DNA from: Amoebidium appalachense
Taxonomy: Eukaryota > Ichthyosporea
Assembly: GCA_963693365.1 (NCBI GenBank)
Contig: CAVNZM010000006.1
Coordinates: 4,588,001-4,652,000 of the forward strand
Direction: 5' to 3'
DNA: 64,000 bases
Made by a program: the position numbers and the translations under genes. Numbering within the stretch: the first letter of the stretch is position 1; each line of letters starts with the position of its first letter. Positions 21,435-33,601 of this stretch are shown here, piece after piece. The notes beneath the pieces are model-generated. The model was not told the origin of the DNA. It saw only the letters and a list, made by a program, of their open reading frames with translations, and made no database searches.

Positions 21435-21935
21435 TCACCCCATCCCCCCATCACCACCACCCATCATCTCTTCCCTCAATTCCGCAAAAATCCCCTCCTC
21501 CTCAAACTGTTTCAGTTGTCGTAAGAACGCGCCGTTTGGCAGGGCCATCAACCTCCTACTCTGCACCAATCGCATCGCTTCATCCACGCCTTTACCATAT
21601 TTAGAAGCGACGTACGCTACCACTACCGTCGCCGACCGGGACCTACCCGCAGCGCAATGAACCAACACCCCACCCCCCTCCTTCCTCCCCTCTTCGATAA
21701 ATCGCATGCACGTTCTAATCTCGTCTCTCCCAATGTCCTGTAGTAAACTATCATCCCAATCCAGGTCGATAAACCTCACCCCCATCTCGGATTTCATGGT
21801 TTGCCTAAGCGATGCGTGGTGTGGGAATAGGTGCAGGCCGCGCGCCGCACACACCACCCGTTTAATGTTGTGCGCTTTGAAGAATTCGACGTTTGTGGAT
21901 GAGGAATGGCCTCCAAGAAAAAGCGCCCCTTCGTT
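21435..21935 (-). CDS. Dual-specificity protein phosphatase, catalytic 3' exon
   Basis: The last exon codes for 166 residues and ends at TGA (21435-21437); its acceptor is TTTTGCGCAG at 21936-21945. The residues form a DUSP catalytic domain. HCAAGRSRSA gives the HCx5R loop (nucleophile Cys94, Arg100 of the exon) and the following VVVAYVAS sits where family members have AYIM. The Asp in LDWDD (60-62) is a candidate general acid. Proteins of this family hydrolyse phosphate from Tyr and Ser/Thr. The 5' part is not certain. A phase-consistent chain exists to exons 22404-22483, 22546-22575 and 23359-23905 (all minus), which would give about 385 residues, but these upstream exons lack family similarity I recognise. 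The C-terminus is rich in Gly, Met and Glu. Confidence 0.75.
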   Translation of the reverse strand, partial: NEGALFLGGHSSSTNVEFFKAHNIKRVVCAARGLHLFPHHASLRQTMKSEMGVRFIDLDWDDSLLQDIGRDEIRTCMRFIEEGRKEGGGVLVHCAAGRSRSATVVVAYVASKYGKGVDEAMRLVQSRRLMALPNGAFLRQLKQFEEEGIFAELREEMMGGGDGGMG

Positions 21936-22076
21936 CTGCGCAAAAAGAATGATTATAATTAGCCACAGCCAAAAAAAAAAAAAAAAAGAAAAAAAAAAGA
22001 AAAGAAAACAGAAAGAAAGAAAGGGAAGAAAGGTGTGATACTGAGGTTGCACGAACATGTTATCAGGTATATCGAG

Positions 22077-22122
<46 letters not shown>

Positions 22123-22124
22123 CC

Positions 22125-22162
<38 letters not shown>

Positions 22163-22403
22163 ACCCTCCCCCCAACCCCACCCCACCACCACCACCACAC
22201 ACAACTTGCCTCTCTTTGCCTTCCCCGAGTCCCCAACATCCCCCTCCTCCCCCCCCCCCCCCCCCTCCCCCCCCCCCCCCCGCCCCTTTCCACCGCAAAA
22301 AATAAAACCAAAAACAAAACAAAACATGAAAACAATAAGAAAATGGGACCAAAAATAAAAGAAGAGAGCATCTGAAACACTAAACATTCGGTGTATCCAG
22401 TAC

Positions 22404-22575
22404 GCTCAAAGCTACAACATTTCCTCTTGCTTTGCACCCCTGCCCTTGCCACTTCCTCCCCTTTCCGCACCCTCCTCTCCCCTCTGCAACCCAAAAGTCC
22501 TCTCCTCTTCTAACAGGAACAAAACTCGAAATGCTCAGCGTTTACCTGAAACAAATCCCAGTGTTGTTACTACGA
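22404..22575 (-). CDS. Two tentative small exons between the upstream exon and the DUSP exon
   Basis: Two short candidates are 22546-22575 (30 nt, bounded by CCTACAG and GTAAAC) and 22404-22483 (80 nt, bounded by TTGCAG and GTACTG). With donor GTGAGA for the 23359-23905 exon, the phases run 1-1-0 and join the DUSP exon in frame with no stop. Their residues (VVVTTLGFVS, then a Gly/Lys-rich stretch ending NVVALS) are not diagnostic. Around them are C-tracts and unique DNA. Confidence 0.3.
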
Positions 22576-22588
22576 CTGTAGGATCCCC

Positions 22589-22623
<35 letters not shown>

Positions 22624-23358
22624 ACCCCCTCCCCCCCCCCCCCTCCCTCATCTCACTGATGGATCATCCACCCGCCTTTTAAACTCACACAACGCTACGA
22701 ACACACGACAGCAGCATCAACCTCCACCTTCCAAACTCAACTTTCATCCCCCCCCCCCCCCCCCCCCCCCCCCCTCCCTGGATGGGTATCTGCCCTCTTT
22801 CCCCCTCCCTCTCTGTCTGAGAAGTAGAACCCTCTCCCCCCTCTGCCCCTAGCCCCCCCCCCCCCCCCCTCCCTCCCTCTCTCCTCCCCCCTTTCCCCCC
22901 TCCCCTCATCAATATCTACCCCCCCCCCCCCCCCCCCCCGGAAGCTCGCACATAACATGTCCGCCCCGTCTGTTCCCGTCTCTGGGCACACACACACACA
23001 CACACGCACAAAAACACACACACACACACACACACATGCCATTATTGCCCTTTCCCCGTGACACACACACAACCACATACCCCCCTCCCCCCCCTTTCCC
23101 CCCCATTCTTGATCCACAATAGTATCGCCTGCCCCCCCCCCCCCCCCCTCCCCCCCCCACCTCCTCACCCCTTCCACCCTCCTCCTCCCCCTTCCTTCCC
23201 CACTGTCGCCTGCCCCCCCCCTCCCCCCCTTCGCCCAACCCCTTTCCTCCCTCCCCCCCTCCTCCCCCTCCTCTTCCCCCCCCCCCCCCCCCCTCCCCCT
23301 CCCCCCCCCCCCCCCCCCCCCCCCCCCCCGTCTCTCCACACAGCGCACGACCTCTCAC

Positions 23359-23905
23359 CCACTTTGTCGGGGTTCGAAAACAAAATAACCGACGGCAGAC
23401 GCGGATAACTGTACTCAATGGCAGCCAGTAGGTGTGTCTCATTCCTTATTGCGCACCTGTGGTAGTCCGTAATGTAAAACCGGTCATTTTTGTCCCGGTT
23501 TTTCTTGCGTTCGTGTGGCTCAAAGGTGGGAAAGTGGACTTCTCCAGAGAAATCAACAAAGGAAAACGGGGAATCAATGGGATCCAGTTCCTTCAAAGCT
23601 CTACTTTTTTCTAACATTCGCTGTTTCAACTGCTCAAAGCTCCCAGTTGATGTTAGCTCATCATCCGAACAGGAACGCGCAAGCTTCATGCATGTTTCAG
23701 CATCTTCCTCTTTCCATACAACTTGCATCGTATTCTTCTGTGTGTATGCCAAGTCAACTCTCCATGCAGGCTTTTTCCTTTTGCCCACGGTTTGCCAGTT
23801 TTCACCATCTTCAACGGAGGAGTTAGCACGTTTTTCTAGAGATTCCACAGGTGGTTTTGCCACAGCAGATCTATTGGGTAGTGGAGGAGGTGGTGGTAGA
23901 GTCAT
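23359..23905 (-). CDS. Hypothetical protein, first exon (possible DUSP N-terminus)
   Basis: An ATG-initiated 182-codon frame of non-repetitive, gene-like composition. It starts with a proline-rich stretch ([13 protein letters not shown]), then a charged region (WQTVGKRKKPAWRVDL, FEQLKQRMLEKSRALKEL) and a more structured end (RFYITDYHRCAIRNETHLLAAIEYSYPRLP, quoted in part). A GT donor follows (GTGAGA at 23353-23358, or GTGGGT six bases earlier in the sense direction). I do not recognise the domain. It may be the first exon of the phosphatase gene downstream on the same strand or a separate gene ending in the C-rich region 22700-23330. Confidence 0.5.
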
Positions 23906-24634
23906 TGTTGTGTTAATCGTGCAAACACAAGGCCGCTATTAGCCATAGAAAGGGTGTAGTTGACTGTTCGGCTCGTGCACAACGCTTTACATACTAGGGG
24001 AACATCGAATTTACCGTAAGTGGTGTGCGAAAGTTTGCTCAAGCATTATCATGCATTGAAGAGTTTGAGGCTACCCGGGCACTATTTTCTATTTCTATTT
24101 GTAGTTGGAGTCTGCCAGCTGGTCGTTGGAAAAACAACCAGCGTGTAGGCTCCGGCGGCTGGCTAGTGTGATAAAAAGCGAATAGGAAACGCCGACCACG
24201 CGAACGAATAGCCAAATTTGGCTAAAAAGTGCACAATTCAATGAATCAGATCAACCCAGCTGCAGAGCTCCGCTGTGACAAGCTGCAGTGCAAACTCGAA
24301 ATCACGGAGAGGCAGTTTGGTCCGTGCCTCCAAGAGACAGCCAAGTGGCAACAGGAACGCGTTGTTTGACCGTGTGTGCATCAGAGTGTATGGTCAGGAG
24401 GTACATCATGTGTCAGAATGGGCGGAGGACCCACGTTCATGTGTGGTGTTTATAGGGGCCAACAGAGCAGCAACCACGCACTCCTGATTATAAGTGTATG
24501 TGCCAGGCGGAGCGGACAGCTGTGTGAGCGAGGGAGGGCTTTATCGTGACGTGTGTCGGTGTCAGGTGGTAGGAGCCGGAGGAGGGGGGCAGGAAACAAA
24601 AACGCAGAGAGCAAAGTGTGTGTATGTGTGTGAA

Positions 24635-24683
<49 letters not shown>

Positions 24684-24943
24684 ACGGTCCACATTCCTCT
24701 TTTGGGAACACACGTTTTCGACTCCTACGTACCCGTAGGTTGCAAACGGCCGAAACCGCGCATTTACTTTAAGACCATGTGCACGCACAGGGCAGTAGCG
24801 AAACCACCCACATACACAGTATGTTTCCAGTGTATCAGCGTATCGTAGCGACAGGTGGGGAGGGGGTAGAGAGGATGCAAGGGGGAGGCAGAGGTTTAAA
24901 TTCGCACGGAGGGTAGGTGTGGGTGGGTGAGGAGGGGCTGGAT
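23906..24943. other. Intergenic region between the hypothetical exon and cytochrome c1
   Basis: Mostly unique DNA with one G-run of about 46 bases (24636-24682). It should contain the promoter of the minus-strand gene starting at 23905 and the 3' end of cytochrome c1. A plus-strand 42-codon frame at 24241-24369 is open from an ATG but has no supporting signal. Confidence 0.5.
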
Positions 24944-25450
24944 CTAGTTTTGGACATAGGCCAGCTTGCGCGACTTCATGACGGTCCACTTGTGGCGCTT
25001 GTAGTAGAGCGCAACACCAGCAGACATGCCCAGGAGCAGCATCGCCTGTGTGTGTGTGTGTGTGTATGTGTGGAAGGGGGAGGAGGAGTGATGTTAGGAT
25101 AAGGTATGCTGGGCACGGTGCACGGTGCACGTGGTGGTGTGTGTGTGTGTGTGTGTGGTGGGGGGGGGGGGGGGGGGTCAGGTTGTATTGCGCAGTAACG
25201 GGCAAAAGTTCACTGGGCATAACGTGGTGGTGGATGTGGTGTGTAGTGGCGAATGTGGTGTGTGCGGGTGCGTGCTTGGGTGGTGGTCGTGGTGGTTGCA
25301 GTGTGTGTGTGCACACGTGCATCTGTTCCCACGCGTGTATGGGCCCGGCGAGAGGCGGGTTGTAAATAAAAAGAATGCAACTACGAGTCGCAAGCTTGTG
25401 TGCGCGCGCATGCAAACACTGAGTGACAGAGTGACAGCCTGCCAGGAGAG

Positions 25451-25491
<41 letters not shown>

Positions 25492-25591
25492 AAACACGAA
25501 ACAAAAACGCCCCCCGCTCCTCTTCCCCAGGTGCCTCGTTACTCCCACCGTCTCCCTCCCTCAGTACGTGTGTGTTGTTCTTTCCCCCCCG

Positions 25592-25623
<32 letters not shown>

Positions 25624-25663
25624 ACCCTCCCATCGGGTACATTTTTGTAACCACGTGCATCCA

Positions 25664-25711
<48 letters not shown>

Positions 25712-28700
25712 GAGAGCGTACCTTCAAACCCATGAGCTTGCGCTCGTCGAGTTCGGGCTCAGCACACCACGTGAGGAAGGTGATAACGTCCTTGGCCATC
25801 TGGCTGGTGGTGGCAACAGTGCCTGCATATGCACACAGTGGTCAGGAAACGACATGTGCACACAGTGGTCAGGAATTGACACATGCCAGGAAACGACATG
25901 TGCACACAGTGATAAAACCATACATGCACACAGTGGTCAGAACCATACACATGCACACAGTGAGTGGTCAATATCACACACCTGAACACAGTACTCTAAA
26001 CACAGGACTACCTTCGTCAGAACAAACAAGCACGCAGTAGTCTAAAGAATGCACATACACACGGTGGTCTGTGGCACACACAGGCACACACAGGAGGGAC
26101 ACAGAAAATGCAGACCCGAGACCTGCATACGTGCAGTACACACACATCTTTAAAGCATGTATGAGCATACATGCAGCAACCCCCTCCCTTCACACATATA
26201 CACCCACACAGTCCGAACATGTGTGTACATGCAAAAAGGAAACCAACAGGTGCACACACCCAAACCTCCAGTTAGCCACATGCACTTAACACCACAACAT
26301 TCCAGCGTGCAAGCGCAGCACAAAAAAACCTTGTGTAAACAGAAAGCATACTCGTGAACACACACATACACACGGGCAAGAAGTGACACAGGCAATCTGT
26401 CCCCACCGCAAAAGTCCCCTTCATCCAATCACAGTCTGTGTCTGTCTCCCTTCCACGGAGTATGAGTGCGTGCTCGCGCATGCATGCAAAAAGATGCGGG
26501 TTGTCTATAAACGTGTTCCCCCCCCCCCCCTTCCGGAAATCAAATGGCTCTTACATCTAAACTACCTTATAATCTTATATAGCAACTTCACTCCCCTCTC
26601 CTCCGCTTCTTCCTCCCCCCCCCCCCCCCCCCTCCAAACGTACTCACCCACCCACCCCAACCCCAACGACACAAACACCTCTGGATGTGACATAGAACCG
26701 GAACAAGCAAGCAGGGCGGCGGGGTATGAGCACAATCTAGGAGAACAAAGTTAGGGGGTATGGGCACATACCATCGGGGTACTCGACTTGGCCGTCGTAG
26801 ATGGGGCGAGCCATACCAATGGCACCACCGGGGAAGTAGGGGTTGTAGTGCAGACCCTCACGGATAGAAACACCGGCGGGGGGCTCATGGAAACCAGTCA
26901 ACAGGGCAAACAGGTAGTCCTGTGTGTGTGTGTGTGTGTGTGTGTTGGGGGGGGGGGGGGGGGGGGGGGGGGGCAATCATGTCAGTAAGAAAGTCTTTAG
27001 GGTATGGGAAATGCTGGCCCAGGCATGCAGGGGCGGATCGCGGAAAGGGGGGAGCGGACAGGAATGTGTGGGTGTGCTGGGGGGAGGGGGGAAGGGGTCC
27101 AGCAGGCTGTACAGAGGACATGTGTACATAGTCAGGAACAAGGTGTGTGTGATGTGATGTGCGCGTGAATGTGTGTGTATATTGGGGGGGGGGGGGGGGG
27201 GGGGGGGGGGATATTACTGAGTACGGAGCACGCATGCACGACGGACAAGCATACAAGCCAATACTTTCTTTAACAGATGCACCCATATATGGTAGAAAGA
27301 AAAATGAAAATTAAAGAAATACCTCACGGCCATGGCGACCCTTGACCATCAGCGACAGATCAGGGGGGAGGGCACCGCCGTTGGCAAAGCGGGCGGCATT
27401 GTCGTTGGGGTAGGGCTTGGGCAAGTAGTCCGAGAGCTGCGGACCGTGTGGGGTGAGATAAGTAAACTGTGTACGTGCTCATATGTACATGCACGGGTGT
27501 GCGTGTATGTGTGTGTGTGTGCGTGTGAGGGTGTGTGGCAGCAGTTGTGCCGGTCGTTCCCATATTCACATGTGTGTTGGTGACATGTGAATCACGTATG
27601 GAAACATACATGGGAGAACTATTGCACAATTTTCCCTCCCCGTTCTTCGAACCCCAACCAGACATGTATTCAGTGGTGGGTGAACATGTTGTGACTGTTG
27701 CAGTACTGAAAGTCTTTCAAGCCTTCTCTATCGCACACCACATTTCACAACTTCAACAAGTGAAGCATTGTTGATAGAGGCAGACGGACTGCAAGATTAG
27801 CCGGCTAACATACCGGCCCCTACGACACAGCCACCAACAACTATGTCTATTCCATGTCACTTACCAAGGTTCTCTATGTGTACAACAAACACGCACACGC
27901 ACATGCACACACACAATACTCATTTTGCAAGGACGGGTTCATCTCGTGTCATTTATCATCCTTCCCCATATAACACACCCACAGTATGCACCTTGCCAGG
28001 ACGCACGCATGCTCGCAACCACGCACCCACGCATGCACACAAACACACACACCTTGCCAGGGCGGGTGAACATGTTGCCAGTGTCATCGGGGCCGTCAGT
28101 GACCTCCGTGTCCTCAGCAAGTGCCTTGGCCTCATCGACCGTGTGGGTGTTGTTGACCAGGTTGCGGTAGGCAATGCGCTTCAAGCTGTGGCAGGCAGCA
28201 CACACCTCCTTGTACACCTGAACACGAGGGAAAAAACGGAGTATGTTAGACTTGGGCTACTTGTACACATGCACAGGTAGAAAACAAGGGAAAGAAAAAG
28301 GAGTTGTTAAGCAGGGTCACCTCCAGACAAAAAACACCTTGTATACCCCACCAGAAGAAACAAATTGTACAAATTCACAGGAAGAAAACAAGAGGGGGAA
28401 AAAAGGAGTTGTTAAGCAGGCTCAGCTCCAGACAAAAAAAACCTTGTATACCACGACAGAAGAAACAGACCAAGAAGCCGTTAGGCTACCTACTTGTACA
28501 CCTTCACAGGAGGGGAAAGAGAAGTATCTAGATTTTTCCAACTTGTACAAATGCACAGGAAAAAAACGAAGATGAAAGGAGGTTTGACGTGAGCTCTATA
28601 CAAATATTCGGATATGCCAGGACAGGAGAAAGACAGGAAGACGAGCAGCTAGATTACTTGTACACCTGAACAAAAAAAGAAGAAGAAAAGGGGGGTAAAC

Positions 28701-30676
28701 AGAAAAGTCGGCTGTAAACGCGGCAAGCGCAGTTGTCTTCCCGCTATATGAACTACAAGCAGTAGTTCAGTATACAATATTTGTAGATAGGTTACTGAAA
28801 CCACGTAAGACGGTCACCCCTCACATTCTGTCCACCACATATTCATACACAACATGGGGACTTCCATCCACAACAAACAACGTCATCAACCCCGGTGCTA
28901 CCAAGACATACAACCACGTCACGTGACTAATCACACCCTCAAGAAAGGTTTTATTGGGCGAGGCTATAGCACTTTCAAAAACAGCCCCCCCTCCCCATCA
29001 ATGCAAACATAAATGAAGCCCATGTGTCTCAACAACAATGGTTGTGAAACAAAACGGACTGCTCCACCCTGATAATGCAACCAAGAGGCCCACTCGTTGT
29101 TTCCTTTCATCACGGCGTTTCCGTTCCCATTATCCCGTTTCCGTATATTACGGCCCGTGTATCAAATCATTTGTTCCATCACCCATGTCCACTCCCTCCT
29201 CGTGGTATTCACTATTCCAAGCAGTACAGGATATCCCCTTGTAACATCAGATGGATTACGTAGAAACAGCAACTCCAGATATCCAACCGTGGTTGGAAAA
29301 ATCCACACACCTCCCTGCACATGGTCGCCATACACCGTCTCTTGCCCAACTCGTGTGCCACTGGAATATTTTTTGTGCGCATAGCTTTGTCCACGGAAAC
29401 ATAACTCTCACCAAACATACGAAAACTAAACGGAACGAGTGATTGATTAGGGAGCGGTGTCCTTTGTCTGGCTTTCAACTCTCCTCTTCACTAGTCGGGC
29501 TAGCTTTTGCAAGAAAGCTGCGATGGACAGCGCCGTTCGCGTTCACACAGGCCACAGCTTTCGGTTCACCTCGGTTCAATGCCACCTGCATAACCCAAAA
29601 CAACGTGGTCTTTCCGCGCCACCTGGTGCACACACATCACAAACAGGTTCACAATGCACGCACCTGGAAACCACGGCGCATGCTCGCATGGTCGAGGGAC
29701 GAGAGGAGGCCGTTGTGGCTCCAGGGGTACTGGGCAGGGTGCAGCCCATCGTCGCTGGCCAGCACGCTGCCGCAGCCCACAGCCGCAATCGCAGCACCGG
29801 CACCAAGCGCCACAGGGGCCTTGGACCGCACGGCCTGTGGCAAGAAAACATGAGGGTTACAAAGGGGTCTAAACCGAAGTACAAGGCACAACCCCCTTTA
29901 TCAGGGAAGTGCACGGTACGCGAAACACGTCGTTTAGGCGGGTTCAAACACGGCAGAACGCACCCCTATACTTCTTCTCCATAGGAAACGAATACAGGTG
30001 TGAAACGGGCCTTGCAGACCAATTACAAAAGAGCTTAGGGTTGAGCAACACCACCGGGTTACAAAGAAGTTTAATTCGAAAGTAAGGATCGTAGACCACA
30101 GAGTACGCAGCGCAAAGCACTCAACATCAATGAGTCGTTCGGCTGTAAAACACAGGTTCTAGAGTGCCATCCATCCAACCTGAACAAAACAGCCCATGAA
30201 AGGCGGAACAAGCCCTGATTGTTTGGTCATTCCTGTGCTGTTTGGCCGGGTAGGTTCGACCTGCTGTTCCTCGTGGCTCTAGTGTAGAAACGCACATACT
30301 TACGAACTTATCTCGAGTTAAGCTGTCTGTGGACATGAGTGGCTACAAAATTCCCTACGGAAGCAGCGTGCTGGTCGCCGGCTTGCACCGTGCTCGGTGC
30401 ATGAAGCACCTATATACTCAACTCCGGCTCATATACCCTACTCGTCCCACGCGTCGTATGCCATTATTGTCTAATCTCCGTCCGAGGCTCTACCACATCG
30501 TCGAAACAGCCCTTTACATCCTGCTGCATGATCCTTTATGGTTGGCTGTTACTGTTGTTTCCTTCCAGGATTAGAACACAGTCAAACTAAACGCTAACAG
30601 TAACTATACACAGGTACCGCTCAAGGCTCACCTGGGCAGCCGTGCGGAAGAAACCAGCGGCCTTTGCCCCGAACAT
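24944..30676 (-). CDS. CYT1: Cytochrome c1, haem protein of respiratory complex III (7 exons)
   Basis: Predicted 281-residue cytochrome c1, which passes electrons from the Rieske protein to cytochrome c at the mitochondrial inner membrane. Exons in reading order: 30632-30676, 29664-29834, 28053-28217, 27323-27436, 26772-26919, 25722-25822, 24944-25045; every junction keeps frame. The N-terminus ([15 protein letters not shown], then basic and Ala/Gly-rich residues) fits a bipartite mitochondrial presequence. YPWSHNG precedes the haem site CAACH (78-82). Further family blocks are [33 protein letters not shown] with the likely haem-ligand Met201, and [10 protein letters not shown] single C-terminal membrane anchor (about 249-263) is followed by basic residues KRHKW. 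CXXCH with two cysteines is the usual eukaryotic form. Introns contain repeats that copy their own splice junctions. Confidence 0.95.
25824..26075. repeat. Degenerate ~27-31-bp minisatellite next to a cytochrome c1 acceptor
   Basis: Repeated words ATGCACACAGTGGTCAG, with GGAAACGACATGTGCACACA between them, start right at the intron side of the exon 25722-25822 acceptor and fade out by about 26075. At least five units can be counted. Confidence 0.8.
27915..28052. repeat. Decoy copies of a cytochrome c1 donor junction
   Basis: The + strand word ACCTTGCCAGG, which spans the real exon 28053-28217 donor, recurs at about 27989-27999 followed by GCACGCATGC-type DNA. A weaker version (TTTGCAAGGACGGGTTCA) lies near 27922. 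On the sense strand these read CCTGGCAAGGT, an intact donor. Confidence 0.65.
28255..28680. repeat. Repeats echoing the acceptor of cytochrome c1 exon 3
   Basis: The + strand word TACTTGTACACATGCACAGG and variants occurs near 28256, 28364, 28492, 28541 and 28656. It resembles the true junction CCTTGTACACCTGAACACG at 28209-28227. The first two belong to a tandem unit of about 105 bp (GAGTTGTTAAGCAGG at 28301 and 28406). On the sense strand they read as CAG/GTGTACAAG-like sites. Confidence 0.75.
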
Positions 30677-31427
30677 GTCCACTGATGTTGCAAAAAGGGC
30701 CCCTCCGGAACACAAGACGTGCGTGTGGCAAATGCGCGCCTGTGTGCCTGCCTGCTTTGGCGTGGCCAGGCCGCGCCATTCTCATTTTGGACCCATTTTT
30801 GGAATTCTGGACCTCACCTACGGGCTAGAGCGTACGGTCGGCGGTAGCTGGGCGAGCAGGTGTACGGTTTAGTAAAAGATAACCTAAGGAGGAGAAGGGA
30901 TTTGATGGTATCAGTGTGCAATAGCATTCGAACAGCCATGCTCTGTAGATAAATACGAGAAAAATTTTCCCTAATTCTTCAAAGCTAACCAATGAACTGT
31001 CACTTTGTACGTATACAAATATTATTTCTTATCACACATTGACCAGCAGCTTCTTGAGGGGTAAATTCGAAAGGAATTGCCTGAGAAGGTCATGCGAAAG
31101 GAGCCTGCCAAATATGGTTAATGCGGTGACATTCGCTAATTGATTGGTTGACAAACCAGCTAATAAAAAGGATAGGAAAGCGCGCCAACAAAGAGTTCAC
31201 CCTAACCTCATTCTACACCCAATGAAATTACGAGATTTTACTCACTTACTAGCTATAAGATTTAAAATAGGGTTTTAAAGTATGAAATCACGTTTAGTGA
31301 CGGGTTGTTAGGGTGCATCATGCTCACGCGCCAAACGATGCTTTGAGTCGGCTGCGGTGTGTTTCATCTTTTTCAGTTTCTTGGTGCCCGAAAGATTTCG
31401 TTTGTGGATTTCACACAAAGAAAAAAC
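30677..31427. promoter_or_regulatory. Divergent upstream region of cytochrome c1 and PGM3
   Basis: 751 bp between two start codons pointing away from each other, almost free of simple repeats, unlike the introns. It must contain both promoters. No TATA box or other element is clear enough to call. An acceptor-like CATCTTTTTCAG ends about 54 bp before the PGM3 ATG, so a 5'UTR intron is possible. Confidence 0.55.
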
Positions 31428-32990
31428 ATGGCAGATCTTTTTGCTAACATCGATGCCGTGGGGGCCAGCAGGCACCCCAAGGATGAGAAGCTCAAGTATA
31501 CCTACGGCACAGCCGGCTTCCGCACCAAGTGAGTGGGAGGGACTTTAGGTGGAAATTTTCGTTGGTTGTGTTGTTAAATATATTGGGAACCAACGTGGTT
31601 TGATATGTGCGGACACAATGCAGGTTCTCTTCGGGAGAATAGAGGTGATGGTTACGAGCCGTTTTCTATTTTACCGATAATTGCTTTTTTTTCTGATAGC
31701 AAGCAGGCACGGCAACGGGATCTGGTTTTTTTGACTTCAGGGATCCCCTTTCCCAGATGTATCTGCAGTGTCAATATATTGGCTCGCGTCGCTAGAACCC
31801 TTTGTTACTGCCGAGAAATCCTCCACTCCCCCCCTCCCCTCCCCTCCCCCTGTCCCTCCCCCCTTCATTTCTGTTTTGCTTTGCCCCTTTTCTTTGTCCA
31901 GAGATCTCGGAGTCCCTACAACTTGACAGGCTATGTCTGGCTGATGTGCAGGGCACGCTTGTGCCCAGATCTTACAAGCTTCGTACACCTAAGGGTAAAT
32001 GAACAGTCCTTACTGAGATGTTTTTCTTTTTTTTTTTTCTTTTTGTATACAGGGGTGCCATTCTCGATAGTGTGATGTACCGCATGGGTCTTCTTGCTGC
32101 CCTTCGCTCACGCTGTCTCGGTGGGAAGACCATTGGTGTGATGGTGACTGCCTCCCACAACCCAGAGGAGGTCCGTATCCCCTAGTGACAAAACATTCAT
32201 TCCACAATCTTTTTCAAAACCCCCCACCCACCACCCACCCTCCCCAATGGGCACGTACGCACACACACACACGCACGCACGCACACACACGCACCAGCCG
32301 GCTCGCCCAACTTTTCTCTTTCCCTTCATCACCACATATCTCACCTCCTCTTCCTCCACCAGCCCCTTTTCGCATTGATGTTGGTTTCTACTTATCGTGT
32401 GCACTTCGCTTGTGTGTTCTCATTCGCTTATGCTCAGTTGAGATCCTTGCTGTTATTTGTTACTCCATACTGAATTCATCGATCTTTACTCCCCGTTTAT
32501 AATCCGCATCTTCCTGTTAGTTTTCTTTCAGAACTACTCTGCAGCCTATTGCACCCGCCCCCCCCCCCCCCCCCGTCTCCTGAGTTCCTATCTATATTTT
32601 TCTTGCTTCTGGTTACTGCTGCAACTTTAACCCCCGGCCTTTCCCACTGCCCTTTCCTGCATAAGCAACCCTCCTCGTCTCTGATCAAGACGGGTGACCT
32701 ACCCATGTTCAAGTGAAACAGTATCTGAGTTGGGCTTCGTTAACGAGGTGAATAGGTCAAAACTCGGGTACTGTGGATGACGTGGCCCCCCCCCTGAGGA
32801 TGGGCTCTGCTTATTATGTATACTCTTTATGTATGGCTTGCATTCTGCGTCGTGTTATCCGTTTGTTCTTGTGTACTTCGTACTTTTTGACGCATTCAAA
32901 CCCCCCTCCCCCTGCCTCCTCCGCCTCCCATCTACCCACACACACACACACCTGCCGATAATCCCCTCCCCTCCCCCCCCTCCTTCTCCC

Positions 32991-33037
<47 letters not shown>

Positions 33038-33129
33038 ACCCTCACCGTGCTTTAGGCAAAATCACCATCCACCCTTCCGATAATCTTCGAGCACTTCCCC
33101 GAACTAAGTTTATTAAGCTTACCCGACCC

Positions 33130-33162
<33 letters not shown>

Positions 33163-33555
33163 GGCCCTTTTCTCTTCCCTTTCCAGTCGTGCCCCTATTC
33201 TCAACGTGCCATATTCAAACTTTCCTTTCGGCCGGCATTTAAATTGTTACACGCGTAAATTTGCCCGGTTTCACCCTATCACCAATCCCCCCCCCCCCCC
33301 TCCCCCCCCCGAGTGCTCCCCCAGTCGTTTTTTTTTGTGTGCATTGTCCCTTCTTTGCCTATCCTCCTCCCCCACCTCCCCCCCCCCCCCCCCCCAAAAA
33401 AAAGTAACTGAATAAAATAAAAATAAAAAACACATACACATACTCCCTCTATCCATTGCCCATTTCTCCCGAGACTTTTCTCTCTCTCTCTCTCTCTCTC
33501 TCCCCCCCCCCCCCCCCCTTCTCTCTCTTTCTCTCTCTCTCTCTCTCGTTCTTCT

Positions 33556-33601
<46 letters not shown>

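Noticed and set aside
22709-23340. CRISPR- or array-like appearance of alternating C-tracts
   Set aside because: The spacing is irregular and the units are only homopolymers; no repeat-spacer structure exists and the genome is eukaryotic.
24241-24369. 42-codon plus-strand ORF starting MNQINPAAELRC
   Set aside because: The composition is plausible, but there is no splice context, homologue or conserved copy to support it.
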